A stretch of 64,000 bases of DNA from Ferrithrix thermotolerans DSM 19514 (GCA_945906305.1 CAMDQT010000017.1:1-64000), one strand, 5' to 3'. Shown: positions 46,529 to 56,409, counted from the stretch's first letter. The notes: a model not told the origin generated them from the sequence alone. Numbers and translations are program-made.

Positions 46529-47740
46529 CTAGGAGCGAACGTAGAACGCCTCGCGCTCCGCCGAGGGCGGAACAATGGGGATCTCGTCGTCCTTGAGCGG
46601 CTTCATGTACTGCTTGCGGGCCAGCGCCGCTTCGATATAGGGCGCTAGTTCCTCTTCCTTGCGGGCCAGTTGCTCCTCGCGACCCTCCGTGAAATGGGGC
46701 AGGACGTCCGACGCGAACAGCTCCAGGCTTTCGCAGATGTGCTCGTGACGGATCTTGCCCCCCTGCTGGAGAAACACGATCTGATCGACTCCGGCGTCTT
46801 GGAATTGTCCAACCAGGGCGCGGTAGTCCTCTGGGGTGCCGATCCCGGGGGCAATCACGGTGGGCAGGTCGGGCCCCCGCAACTCTTCGTACTCGTCCCA
46901 AAGGCGGCTGCGACCTGGGCGGGTTTCGTTGGCCACCAGGGCGTTCACCGCATAGCGGAAGAACTGGAAGCCGTCGATCCCTCTGGCGCGGGCTTCCTGC
47001 GCATCGCGGTGGATGGAAAAGCCAGCCACCATGGCGATGTTGGCATTGACGGCGTGGCCAATGGGCACACACTGCTCGCTGCGGATGATGTCGTAGTAGA
47101 TCTCCGCCCAGCGGCGGGCCTCTTGGGGATCGAGGAAACTGAAAGCGAGGGCACCGAGGCCACTACGGGCCGCGACCTCGATGGTCTTGCGGCTGGTGCA
47201 GGCCATCCACATGGGCGGATGGGGCTTTTGGCGGGGCTTGGGCAGCACGTTGCGGCAGGGCATCGAGAAGCCTTCGCCCTCGAAGCCGGGGTAGGGCTCC
47301 ATGACCAACATGTTGGCAATCTGCTCCGCCGCCTCGAGGGACAGCGCCTGCTTGCGCGCCGCGTTGATGCCATAGCCACGCAACTCCAGCCGGGTGGCCC
47401 CTTCACCAATGCCGAACTCGGCCCGGCCGTTGGAGATCAGATCCAACATGGCCACCGTCTCGGCGGTGCGGGAGGGGTGGTTGTAGTTCGGGATCACCTG
47501 GCGGATGCCTAGCCCGATGCGAATACGTTGTGTCTTGGCCGCCAGCGAGGCGAGAAACACATCCGATGCCGAGCAGTGCGAGTACTCCTCCAGGAAGTGG
47601 TGCTCGACCGCCCAGGCATGGTCAATTCCCAGCTTGTCGGCCAGCACGACCTGCTCGGTCGCCTCCTGCACGATGCGGTATTCGCTCTCCTCGTCCCAGG
47701 GCTTAGGGACCTGTAGCTCGTAGATCATGCCGAACTTCAT
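46529..47740 (-). CDS. LLM class flavin-dependent oxidoreductase
   Basis: MKFGMIYELQVPKPWDEESEYRIVQEATEQVVLADKLGIDHAWAVEHHFLEEYSHCSASDVFLASLAAKTQRIRIGLGI. Confidence 0.92.
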   Translation of the reverse strand: MKFGMIYELQVPKPWDEESEYRIVQEATEQVVLADKLGIDHAWAVEHHFLEEYSHCSASDVFLASLAAKTQRIRIGLGIRQVIPNYNHPSRTAETVAMLDLISNGRAEFGIGEGATRLELRGYGINAARKQALSLEAAEQIANMLVMEPYPGFEGEGFSMPCRNVLPKPRQKPHPPMWMACTSRKTIEVAARSGLGALAFSFLDPQEARRWAEIYYDIIRSEQCVPIGHAVNANIAMVAGFSIHRDAQEARARGIDGFQFFRYAVNALVANETRPGRSRLWDEYEELRGPDLPTVIAPGIGTPEDYRALVGQFQDAGVDQIVFLQQGGKIRHEHICESLELFASDVLPHFTEGREEQLARKEEELAPYIEAALARKQYMKPLKDDEIPIVPPSAEREAFYVRS

Positions 47741-47910
47741 CGGAAGGTGCCTTTCCTCGGTACAGGGCAGAGCTGCCCATCGCCCCGGTCCCCCCGCTCG
47801 GCAACGCTGCACACGTCACCTTGCCGGTGGGACGACGCTGCCAACGTATCGGAGCGGCCTTGGCCCATCAAGGCTTGGCCGTGGCTCTGCTGAGCTAGAC
47901 AACAGCGGCG

Positions 47911-47937
47911 CTACCGTGGCCGCCTCGTCCACGGTAG
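47911..47937. promoter_or_regulatory. operator-like inverted repeat CTACCGTGG-N9-CCACGGTAG overlapping a TAnnnT hexamer
   Basis: 9-bp perfect arms; left arm contains TACCGT (47912-47917). Confidence 0.6.
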
Positions 47938-47955
47938 AACCACAAGGAGACCCCA

Positions 47956-48039
47956 ATGCGATTTCGACAGGGGCGCCGCCGGGTCGCGGCGGAACCCACT
48001 CCAGGCGGTTTGGACGCTGGCCGCGGGGCCCAACGATGA
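47956..48039 (+). CDS. putative 27-aa Arg-rich upstream ORF coupled to the SDR gene
   Basis: AAGGAG-accccA-ATG; MRFRQGRRRVAAEPTPGGLDAGRGAQR; stop overlaps the SDR start (ATGA). Confidence 0.4.
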   Translation: MRFRQGRRRVAAEPTPGGLDAGRGAQR

Positions 48040-48860
48040 GCGTCCGATTCCAGCCCGCGGGCCGGTTCGTGGACAAGGTCGTCGTGCTGACCGGAGGCAC
48101 CTCGGGCATCGGTTTGGCCAGCGCCGCCCGAATGCTGGCCGAGGGTGCCACGGTGGTTCTGGCCGGCAGGGGTATTGAACGGGGCGAGAAGGCCACGGCG
48201 GCACTTGGTCATGAACGGGCCCGCTTTGTGCCGACCGATGTGACCGATCGGGCGTCGCTCGATGCATTGTTCGCCACCACGATGGCGTCCTTCGGCCGGC
48301 TCGACGTGGTGGTCAACAGCGCCGGTGCGGTGTCGGTGGTGCCCTTCGCCCGGATGAAACCACAACAATGGTCCAACACCCTCGCGGTCAACCTCACCGC
48401 GGTATTCGACTCCTGCCAGGCGGCGCTCCCCGGCCTGCGGTCCACCCTGGCGGCGGGCATTGCGCCGCAGACCGCCATCGTCAACGTTGCCTCCCTCGAT
48501 GCCGTAGGTGGCGACAAGGGGATGACGGCGTACGGTGCCGCGAAGGCCGGTGTCGTCAACTTCAGCCGCAGCCTGGCATTGGAACTGATCGGCGAAGGCA
48601 TCCGGGTCAATTGCGTGTCCCCTGGAGCGGTGGATACGGCTATGACCCTCAGCACCGCCGGAGACCCCGACCATGCTGAGACCTTTCACCGACACATACC
48701 GGCCGGCCGGTTCGGTCGGCCCGAGGAGCTCGCCGCGGCCATCGCCTTTGTCGCCGCGGATGAGGCGGCGTTCATGGTAGGTGCCAACCTCGTGGTAGAC
48801 GGCGGGGTCACCTGCGCCACCGGACACCCAGATCTGTTGGCCATGTTCGGCCTGGCTTAA
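48036..48860 (+). CDS. SDR family oxidoreductase
   Basis: VVVLTGGTSGIGLASAARMLAEGATVVLAGR, VVNSAGAVSVV, AYGAAKAGVVNFSRSLALELIGEGIRVNCVSPG. Confidence 0.93.
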   Translation: MSVRFQPAGRFVDKVVVLTGGTSGIGLASAARMLAEGATVVLAGRGIERGEKATAALGHERARFVPTDVTDRASLDALFATTMASFGRLDVVVNSAGAVSVVPFARMKPQQWSNTLAVNLTAVFDSCQAALPGLRSTLAAGIAPQTAIVNVASLDAVGGDKGMTAYGAAKAGVVNFSRSLALELIGEGIRVNCVSPGAVDTAMTLSTAGDPDHAETFHRHIPAGRFGRPEELAAAIAFVAADEAAFMVGANLVVDGGVTCATGHPDLLAMFGLA

Positions 48861-48953
48861 CGGCCCCGTGACGTGAACGCGGCCGAACTGCGGCCCGAGA
48901 GATCGGCCCGCAGTTCAGCCAAACGGTGTGGGGTATTCAGCCCCGTGCTGGTG

Positions 48954-50567
48954 TCAGGTGCACTTGCTCTGGGCCGCGACCCAGGCGCAGTTCAACGACT
49001 TACCGTTGAGGTCGATCAATGCCCCTTGTGCCTTCCAGGTCTGGGAGGCGGAATCGAACTGGGCGAACTGGCCACCCTCGGAGATGAAGGCGTCCTTGTT
49101 GCCGTTGAGGTTGGCCAACAGCCCGTACACGTGCGTCGGTGGGGTCATCTTGATCGAGCGGTGGGCGACGATCAGGTTGGCCCGGTTCAGGCCACCGGGC
49201 AGTTCCTGGGCCAAGAGCACGGTCTGTACGAAGGGCCACGCATAGATGAAGCCGGCACCCAACGAACTCGTGGAGGTCGGGTCGATGCCCTTCTTGGTGA
49301 GCAGGTCCTTGATGAAGACCATCCAGGGATCGGCGTTGAGCGTGGGGTCCTTGATGTCCTTGATACCAGGATTGAAGATCCACCACTTGTTGGAGGCCGA
49401 GCCGTCGCCGCCGACCTTCTCTTTGGAGATGAAGCTGGTGCCGCTACAGGTAAGGGGCTGGAAGAGGTACTTGACCTTTTCCTTCATCCCGTTCTGTGCC
49501 GCTTCTACGACGGACTGGGTGCAGGAGGTGCCTGCGGTCATGGCGATGTACACCGCGCAGTTCTTCGAGCCCAAGGTAGTCATCGGGTCGGTGATGGTGG
49601 GAGCGGTGGGCTCGATGGTCTCCGTGACGAACTCGACCCGGTCCTTGAGTTTGGCCGACTGGGCCAAGTAGGCCCGGAAGCCCGCGTCGTACACCTTGCC
49701 GAAGTCATTGTTCATGACCAGGGCGCACACCACGACTTTTTTGTCGGTGGGGAACTCGCCGAGGCGCTGCTCGATGAAGTTGCCCCACAGCTGCGTCTCG
49801 GTGGTGTAGGACGGCACCGGTGCACCGGAGGTCCACGGGTGGTTGATCGGATCACCGAACGCGGGGTGGCCGGTCATGGACAGGATCTGCGGTACGCAGC
49901 GCTGGTTGACCTTGTCGTAGGTCTTCATGACGGCAGGCGTACCCAACGTCCAGACCGCGAACACCTTCTCCGAGTCGAGCAACTCGTCCACGAGCGGGAT
50001 CGTCTTGGCCGGGTCGTAGGCGTCATCCTTTTGGATATAGACCGCCTTACGGGTCTTGCCGTTGGAATCCTTGAAGACACCCTTGTCGCTGTAATAGCCG
50101 AGCAGCGCGTCGATCGACTTGCCGTAGTTGCCGTAGTCGGCCAGGGTGCCCGACAGGGCCAGGGTGCCGCCCACCTTGAAGGTGGTGTCGGTGAGACCCT
50201 CGGTGTTGCTCCAACCCGCAGCGCACTTGGACACGTCAATGGTGAAGCCCTCAGGCCCGACGATGGTCTTGCCATCCGCGGACAGGCCCCACTTGTTGTC
50301 CTTGATCCGCTTGACGACCTCGGCCCGCTCCGCGGTCCAGAGCTTCTCCCACTCGTCCATCGTCTTCGGCTCGGCCACCGCCGCAACTGTGGTGGCACTG
50401 CCACCCACCGTGGTGCTGGCGCTCAGAGCGGCGTTGATCGACTTGTCGACCGTGAGGTCGGTGGCTTCGTTGCTGGTGTCGTCGCTGCCTCCGCAGGCGA
50501 CCGCGACCAGCGAAAGGCCCGCGACTATCCCCATCCACGTTCGAAACGCCGTGGTTCGTCGTTGCAT
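48954..50567 (-). CDS. ABC transporter substrate-binding lipoprotein (branched-chain amino acid type)
   Basis: MQRRTTAFRTWMGIVAGLSLVAVACGGSD lipobox; FKVGGTLALSGTLADYGNYGKSIDALLGYYSDKG. Confidence 0.85.
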   Translation of the reverse strand: MQRRTTAFRTWMGIVAGLSLVAVACGGSDDTSNEATDLTVDKSINAALSASTTVGGSATTVAAVAEPKTMDEWEKLWTAERAEVVKRIKDNKWGLSADGKTIVGPEGFTIDVSKCAAGWSNTEGLTDTTFKVGGTLALSGTLADYGNYGKSIDALLGYYSDKGVFKDSNGKTRKAVYIQKDDAYDPAKTIPLVDELLDSEKVFAVWTLGTPAVMKTYDKVNQRCVPQILSMTGHPAFGDPINHPWTSGAPVPSYTTETQLWGNFIEQRLGEFPTDKKVVVCALVMNNDFGKVYDAGFRAYLAQSAKLKDRVEFVTETIEPTAPTITDPMTTLGSKNCAVYIAMTAGTSCTQSVVEAAQNGMKEKVKYLFQPLTCSGTSFISKEKVGGDGSASNKWWIFNPGIKDIKDPTLNADPWMVFIKDLLTKKGIDPTSTSSLGAGFIYAWPFVQTVLLAQELPGGLNRANLIVAHRSIKMTPPTHVYGLLANLNGNKDAFISEGGQFAQFDSASQTWKAQGALIDLNGKSLNCAWVAAQSKCT

Positions 50568-50741
50568 ATATACGTCCCCTTTGAGATGCCGAACTCCATA
50601 CGGTGAGGTGCGGCGAAGTGAGTGTAGGCACATCGCATGACGCTCGACACGTTATCAAGAACACCGCGATCGCTCTCCAAACGCCATACCACCGGGGAGA
50701 AACCAGGTGATCTTCTGGTTAAGGCGCTGGCGGGGGCCGGT

Positions 50742-51695
50742 TCAGTGCGCTGGACGTGCCGCCGCGGCGTCAGCCAGCCAGCGGCGATAAAACGCCGCTG
50801 AGTAGGCATTGTTGGGGTCCGCCCGTACTTGTTCGTCGAGCAGCTCGGCGTCCTGACCGACCAGGATGCGCCACTGCCCCGCCCGCACGGCATCGAGGAT
50901 AATCGTGGCGGCCTGGGCGGCGCTGGTGGGGGCACTATCGCGGAACGCTTCGCCCCTACGGCGCATACGGGCTCGGATGTCCTCATCGCTCAGGGCCGAG
51001 GCGTCACGTCCTGCCCCGGCGTAACGAGCCCGCATGCGGTCAATGTCAGTCAGGCCCAAAAGGAGATCGGAGTTGTGGGCGATCTCGGTGCCGATGTGAC
51101 CCGGCATGACCACGCTGGCCCGCAGATGCGGGGCGTTCTGGGCGAAATCGACCATCAGCGCCTCGGTGAAACCTTTCACCGCGAACTTGGCCGCGCTGTA
51201 GGCAGAATGGGGCATCCCCGGCCCGATCGAGGCGAAGAATCCGTTGACCGAACTGGTGTTGATGACGTGGCCCACCGCCGCCCGCAACATCTGCGGCAAG
51301 AAGGCCCGAGTGTTGTAATACACCCCGTACCAACAGACGTTGAAGACCTTTTCCCACTGCTCCCGGTCACCGTGCACGATGGTGCCGCCGCCGCCGATCC
51401 CGGCATTATTGAACAGCAGGTTCACGTGAGGGCGCCACGCCGCCACCGCGGATGCGAAGGCCAACACCGCCGCCTCGTCGGACACGTCAGCGGCGAAGGT
51501 GAATACCTCGCCCCGATTGGCCTCGGCCCGACACAGCGCGGCGGTCTGATCGGCGTTGGCGATGAGGACGTCGCAGGTGGCGACATCACACCCTGCCGCG
51601 CTGAGCTGGCGCACGAGCTCGCGGCCCATCCCACTTCCCCCGCCCGTCACCACGGCCACGTAGCCCGAAAAGCCGTCTTCGAATCTCTTGTCCAT
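50742..51695 (-). CDS. SDR family oxidoreductase
   Basis: VAVVTGGGSGMGRELVRQLSAAGCDVATCDV, LLFNNAGIGGGG, YSAAKFAVKGFTEAL. Confidence 0.93.
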   Translation of the reverse strand: MDKRFEDGFSGYVAVVTGGGSGMGRELVRQLSAAGCDVATCDVLIANADQTAALCRAEANRGEVFTFAADVSDEAAVLAFASAVAAWRPHVNLLFNNAGIGGGGTIVHGDREQWEKVFNVCWYGVYYNTRAFLPQMLRAAVGHVINTSSVNGFFASIGPGMPHSAYSAAKFAVKGFTEALMVDFAQNAPHLRASVVMPGHIGTEIAHNSDLLLGLTDIDRMRARYAGAGRDASALSDEDIRARMRRRGEAFRDSAPTSAAQAATIILDAVRAGQWRILVGQDAELLDEQVRADPNNAYSAAFYRRWLADAAAARPAH

Positions 51696-51754
51696 TTCGC
51701 TCCTCTGCCTCTCCTGTGCTCCCCCGGGGTGTAAACCAGCGCCCGTCGGGTGGG

Positions 51755-52729
51755 TCAGGGCTCGATGACGACCTTGCCGAGGGCCTTGCGGTCGATCAGC
51801 GAACGCAACGCCTCTCCCGCCCGTTCAAGGGGGAAACGGCCCGAGATGTGCGGCCGGAGCTTGCCCGACCCGGTCAACTCGATGAGCTCAGCAACAATGG
51901 CGTCGCGCATGATGGGATCACGCGCCGTCATGGCACCGTAGAACACGCCGACGATCTGGCAGCTCTTGAGCAAGGTCAGGTTGAGCGGCACGGAAGGGAT
52001 ACCGGCGGTGAAGCCGACAACGAGGAACCGACCTTCCCAGCCCGTGGCCCGCAGTGCCGCCTCGGCGTAGGCACCACCGACGCAGTCGTAGACCACGTCC
52101 ACACCGGCCCCACCGGTGAGCTCCTTGGCCCGCTCCTTGAGATCTTCCTGGGCGTAGTTGATGGTCTCATCGGCGCCGCGGTCTCGGCACAACTGGAGCT
52201 TCTCTTCACTCGATGCGGCGGCGATGACCCGCGCCCCCATCAACTTGCCCAACTCGACTGCGGTGAGTCCGACACTGCCTCCGGCCCCGAGGATGAGCAG
52301 CGTCTCGCCCGCCTTGAGGTTGCCTCGGTACTTCAAGCCGTACAAGGTGGTGCCATAGGCGTAGTTCAGCCCGGTGGACTCCGCAAAGCCGACACCGTCG
52401 GGCAATGGGCGGGCACCGGCGGCTGATACCAGGGAGAACTCGGCGTAGCCGCCGGTGGTACCAAGTCCACCCACGACGCGATCCCCGAGTTCGAAGCCGG
52501 CCACACCGGCGCCGATGGCGGCCACCAGGCCTGCCACCTCTCCTCCGGGGGTGTAGGGCGGCGGGGCCTTGAACTGGTACTTGTTTTCCAACATCAAGGT
52601 GTCAGGGAAGGTCACCGCCGCCGCCTTGACCTCAATGAGCAACTGGCCCGCGGCGACGACTGGTACCGGCACCTCTTCCACAACCAAGTCTTCCGGCGGT
52701 CCGAAGGCCTTGCAGATCACGGCTCGCAT
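51755..52729 (-). CDS. NADPH:quinone oxidoreductase family protein (MDR superfamily)
   Basis: MRAVICKAFGPPEDLVVEEVPVP, LILGAGGSVGLTAVELGKLMGARVIAAASSEEKLQLCRDRGADETINY. Confidence 0.94.
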   Translation of the reverse strand: MRAVICKAFGPPEDLVVEEVPVPVVAAGQLLIEVKAAAVTFPDTLMLENKYQFKAPPPYTPGGEVAGLVAAIGAGVAGFELGDRVVGGLGTTGGYAEFSLVSAAGARPLPDGVGFAESTGLNYAYGTTLYGLKYRGNLKAGETLLILGAGGSVGLTAVELGKLMGARVIAAASSEEKLQLCRDRGADETINYAQEDLKERAKELTGGAGVDVVYDCVGGAYAEAALRATGWEGRFLVVGFTAGIPSVPLNLTLLKSCQIVGVFYGAMTARDPIMRDAIVAELIELTGSGKLRPHISGRFPLERAGEALRSLIDRKALGKVVIEP

Positions 52730-52847
52730 TGGTTTCTCCCTTGATCCTGCCGAGCCCGTCCCAATGGGCGGGCATCGGTCCTCGTGCTGGGTGCAAGCTA
52801 CCCGGCACAGGCCTAGCCCCGCCTGCGAGTGTGGTTGGACTTGCGGT

Positions 52848-54506
52848 TCAGCCGGGCCGGTCAGGTGAGCGACGGGCCTCGGTGTTGGCGATCACGTCGA
52901 GCAGCACGGTGCGGCCCTCGAGGTTGAGTTCTTGCGCGTGGCGCAGGCCATGGCGTAACTCATCCGCCGTGGTGATGGTCAGGCCGACCGCGCCCATGCC
53001 CTCGGCGATCTTGGCGTAGTCACCGGTCATGGTGGTCACCCCGAACTCGGTTCGGGCGGTCACCGGGTCCATCGCCGTGCCGATCGGGTAGGTGGCCATC
53101 GCACCGTTGTTCAACACAATGGTGGTGATGGCCACGCCGGAGCGGGCCGCGGTTTCCACATCGGTGCCTGACATACCGAAAGCACCGTCGCCCATGACGT
53201 TGAGACAGAAGCGATCTGGGTGGGCCAGCTTGGCCCCGATCATCAGGGGCAGGCCGAATCCGAGGTGCGTGGTCTTGCCCCAACCAACGTAGGAATGAGC
53301 GACGCTGGCCCGATAGAAGGGAACCATGCAATCACGCGGTGCGCCGGCATCATGGGTCACGATGGAGCGATCGTGGTCGAGGACCTCGTTGAGTACGTCG
53401 ATCACCCGGTAATAACCCAGCGGCGTGTCATCGCATTGCAGCGCCGGGCGCCACACGTCCTGCCAGGCCGCGTGCGCTTGCGCGATGGCGTCAGCGACGG
53501 GCCGTGGATCGCGGTCGGCGCCGCCGACACGGGATCGAAGCTCCCTAAGCATCGCCGCCAGGGTCAACTGAGCATCGCCCGGCAGGGCGATGTCGACGCG
53601 CTCGTCCTTGCCGATCTCATCGGGGTCATTGGTGTTGTGGACCAGCAAGGCCCGGCCGGGCACGCGCTGCCCATAGGGGGTACGGGTAAGGCTGGAGCCA
53701 ATGGCCAGCAGCAGATCGCACTCCCGCAGCCAGGCCGCAGCCGGGGCGGTAGTGGTCATCCCGCCACAACCCAGTGCCAGCGGATGGTTCTCGTCAAAGG
53801 CCGATTTCCCCGCCATGGTGCAAAACACCGGCGTCGCTGTCAGCTCGGCGAGTTCCCGAAGTTCATTGGTCGCCCCCGCGAACAGCACCCCGCCACCGGC
53901 CCAGATGACCGGCCGTTGCGCCGCCAGCAACGCGTCTACGGCCGCTATCACTCCGGCCGGGTCGGGCCCTTGGCGGGCGAGGACCGGCGGAACGTAACTG
54001 TCGGCGGCGCCGTCAGGAACGCCTTGGCGGCACACGTCGGCCGTCAACTCCACCACCACCGGGCCGGCCGGGCCGTTGCGCAACGCACTGAAAGCGCGCC
54101 GCATGATGGCCACGATGTCCTCTGGTCGGTGCACAGCTTCAACCGACTTGGCCACACCTTGGTAGTTGCGCACCGCCGAGTAGTTGGGCCGCACGCCGAT
54201 CTCGTGGGAGGCCGGCCCGCCAGGCAGCACCAGTAGCGGAATGTTGTCGGCGTAGGCCTGGGCCACCCCACCCAAGGCATTTTCGGCCCCCGCTTGGGAC
54301 TGCACGGCCACTACCCCGAAGCGGAGGCGGTCGCTCAGACGGCTGAACCCGTCCGCTGCCATGACTGCGCCTCGCTCGTGACGGAAGGAGATGGGCCGGA
54401 TTCCGGCCCGCGCCGCGGCTTCAATGAGAGGGTTATTCGGGAAGCAGGCCATCCACTGGACACCTTCACGGCGCAGAATGGCGGCGATCAGCTCGTTACC
54501 GTCCAC
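52848..54506 (-). CDS. thiamine pyrophosphate-dependent enzyme (acetolactate synthase / 2-hydroxyacyl-CoA lyase superfamily)
   Basis: FRHERGAVMAADGFSR, AGAENALGGVAQAYADNIPLLVLPG, GDGAFGMSGTDVETAARSGVAITTIVLNN (GDG-Xn-NN TPP motif). Confidence 0.9.
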   Translation of the reverse strand: MDGNELIAAILRREGVQWMACFPNNPLIEAAARAGIRPISFRHERGAVMAADGFSRLSDRLRFGVVAVQSQAGAENALGGVAQAYADNIPLLVLPGGPASHEIGVRPNYSAVRNYQGVAKSVEAVHRPEDIVAIMRRAFSALRNGPAGPVVVELTADVCRQGVPDGAADSYVPPVLARQGPDPAGVIAAVDALLAAQRPVIWAGGGVLFAGATNELRELAELTATPVFCTMAGKSAFDENHPLALGCGGMTTTAPAAAWLRECDLLLAIGSSLTRTPYGQRVPGRALLVHNTNDPDEIGKDERVDIALPGDAQLTLAAMLRELRSRVGGADRDPRPVADAIAQAHAAWQDVWRPALQCDDTPLGYYRVIDVLNEVLDHDRSIVTHDAGAPRDCMVPFYRASVAHSYVGWGKTTHLGFGLPLMIGAKLAHPDRFCLNVMGDGAFGMSGTDVETAARSGVAITTIVLNNGAMATYPIGTAMDPVTARTEFGVTTMTGDYAKIAEGMGAVGLTITTADELRHGLRHAQELNLEGRTVLLDVIANTEARRSPDRPG

Positions 54507-54530
54507 GTCGTACTCCTCGGTGTCGGAAGG

Positions 54531-55166
54531 TCAGCGCCATTCGCCGATGGCAGCGTGACAACGCTGCTCCCCGACATTGGTGATGGACAGGCTCAGCGGG
54601 CCAGGTTGCCACAGCACATCGCCCGGCGCGTGGATCACGGTGCGCTCCTGGCCATCGGCGTGGCGTAGCGCCAAGGTGGCGACGCTGAGCAACACGGTGA
54701 GGCTGGCAAACCCGTAGGTGATCGCCCCAGTGCTCTCCCCCGGCTCGAGCGCCAACTCGTACACCCGCAGCCGGTCACGTTCAAGGGTGAGGGTGTGGCC
54801 CGCAGCCTCGAGCGGTGCCGCGGTGCTATGGCCCGGTGTGGCCTTGATCTCTGCTCCGATGAGGCGCATCTCGTGGGCACCAAGGTTGTGGACCTGGTGG
54901 ATGAGTGGCCGAGAACGATGGGGCCGACACAAACAGGACCCAGCCACCGCGGTCCCGGTACGCGACTCATCTTCGCCCCAGGTGCGGTCTCTCACGGTGG
55001 CCTCGTTGACCGCAACATAGAACGTGTCCTCCGTATGACGGTGGTACCGCGTGGTGTCCCCCGGCGGAATGAGCACGTCATAGACCCGGACGAACTCGTT
55101 CTCAAAGCGCCGCCGATGGCGAGGCTCGTCGCGGACCTCGACCCAGTGCTCGTCGTGGTGGGCCAT
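54531..55166 (-). CDS. cupin-domain protein
   Basis: FVRVYDVLIPPGDTTRYHRHTEDTFYVAVNEATVRDRTWG; second cupin-like half. Confidence 0.8.
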   Translation of the reverse strand: MAHHDEHWVEVRDEPRHRRRFENEFVRVYDVLIPPGDTTRYHRHTEDTFYVAVNEATVRDRTWGEDESRTGTAVAGSCLCRPHRSRPLIHQVHNLGAHEMRLIGAEIKATPGHSTAAPLEAAGHTLTLERDRLRVYELALEPGESTGAITYGFASLTVLLSVATLALRHADGQERTVIHAPGDVLWQPGPLSLSITNVGEQRCHAAIGEWR

Positions 55167-55200
55167 GTGCTTGTCCGTCCTTTGCCGCGGCCCAGACCGC

Positions 55201-56409
55201 CTAGATGGCGAGGTCGCGGGTGTTGTAGTCGCGGATGTACCGCTCGAAAGTGGCCTCGTTGAACCGGTAGTCGTCTTCCCTGCCGGCAAAGGGCGCATAA
55301 CAAAACCGCCGCTCATCGGGCCAATGCTGCGAGCGGGCGTCGACGGCCAGCGCGATGACCGCGGATCGCTCGTCGATACGCGTCTCGTCGTAGGCGTCGC
55401 CGTCCTGCCAGCGCAGATCGTCGGCCTTGAGGCTGAGCTTGCCCGTCACGCCGAGCACCGAGGCCCGTCGGTGGAACCCGAAGGTGATCGATACCCGGGA
55501 ATCGGCTGAGGTATTGGCGAAGGATCCGTGCAGCGTCTGGCGGTTGACGATGGTGACATCACCCGGCTCGCACAACAACGGCACCGCGTCGCGCAGGCGG
55601 TCGAAGCCTCCACTGTCCGCGACGAGTTGCTTGATATCGACCCGTCCGCAGCGATGGGTTCCGGGCAGGACCCAAAGTCCGTTGGCCGCGGTGGTGCGGT
55701 ACAACTGCACCTGGAAATTGAACCCGTGGATGCCATGATCCCAGTGCGGCGAGTCCCAGTGGGTAATACCGTCCTGATGCCAGGACACAGAGCCACCGAG
55801 GCCGGGTTGCTTGACGAAGATGGCGTCGTTGTAGGGCACGAAATCCGCACCGTTCACTGATGCAGCGATGGCCAGTAGGTCGGGATGGCCATACAGCCGC
55901 AGCGCAGCCGGCATGGCCTGGCACATACCGAACATCAAGTAGACGACGTTCTCCGGGGCGTCCGCATCGGGCACCGGCTCAGTCATCTTGGACGGGTGCC
56001 GACCGCCAAGTGCTGCGGTCCCACCCCAGGGGTCGGACAGCGGCCGCACCATGAGATAGGGCTGGATGGCGTAGTCGTGGCCGAGGGCCGGGCGGCCGAA
56101 CGCATCGACTTTCTCGCCCCGGCGCACCGGGGCCCGGCTGATCATGTCTTCGGCACCGTGGCGCAGTTCGTCCAGTTCGGCTGACTGGACGACACCTTCG
56201 AACACATAAAAACCGTGCTTGTCGAACGCGGCGAGGATGTCATGGTGCAACGTGCCGTCGGCGTTGAGGCGGACCGGGCCCCGATTGGCGAGTTCGACTG
56301 CCCTCGCCTCACCGAGCCGGAGGTAGTTCGCCATGTCCGCCACATGCTGCTCACGGCTCAGGACGCCCGTCATTACCGCACTGTCGGCATTGTCGGCACT
56401 GTCGGCCAT
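55201..56409 (-). CDS. phytanoyl-CoA dioxygenase (PhyH) family Fe(II)/2-oxoglutarate dioxygenase
   Basis: FDKHGFYVFEGVV, VSWHQDGITHWDS (HxD), NGLWVLPGTHRCG, LHGSFANTSADSRVSITFGFHRR (distal His, Arg). Confidence 0.88.
   Translation of the reverse strand: MADSADNADSAVMTGVLSREQHVADMANYLRLGEARAVELANRGPVRLNADGTLHHDILAAFDKHGFYVFEGVVQSAELDELRHGAEDMISRAPVRRGEKVDAFGRPALGHDYAIQPYLMVRPLSDPWGGTAALGGRHPSKMTEPVPDADAPENVVYLMFGMCQAMPAALRLYGHPDLLAIAASVNGADFVPYNDAIFVKQPGLGGSVSWHQDGITHWDSPHWDHGIHGFNFQVQLYRTTAANGLWVLPGTHRCGRVDIKQLVADSGGFDRLRDAVPLLCEPGDVTIVNRQTLHGSFANTSADSRVSITFGFHRRASVLGVTGKLSLKADDLRWQDGDAYDETRIDERSAVIALAVDARSQHWPDERRFCYAPFAGREDDYRFNEATFERYIRDYNTRDLAI

Noticed and set aside
48873-50606. 577-aa plus-strand ORF
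   Set aside because: Shadow ORF antisense to the ABC substrate-binding lipoprotein, which has a signal peptide and family motifs.
50701-50720. Inverted repeat AACCAG-N8-CTGGTT upstream of the ABC substrate-binding gene
   Set aside because: Only 6-bp arms with no clear promoter or terminator context; not distinguishable from chance.
52754-52773. Hairpin GCCCGTCCCAATGGGCGGGC between the TPP-enzyme and quinone-reductase genes
   Set aside because: As RNA from the minus (coding) strand the stem has a C-A mismatch and no U-tract follows, so a terminator is not supported.
53220-54236. 338-aa plus-strand ORF
   Set aside because: Antisense to the TPP-dependent enzyme; composition typical of a shadow frame.
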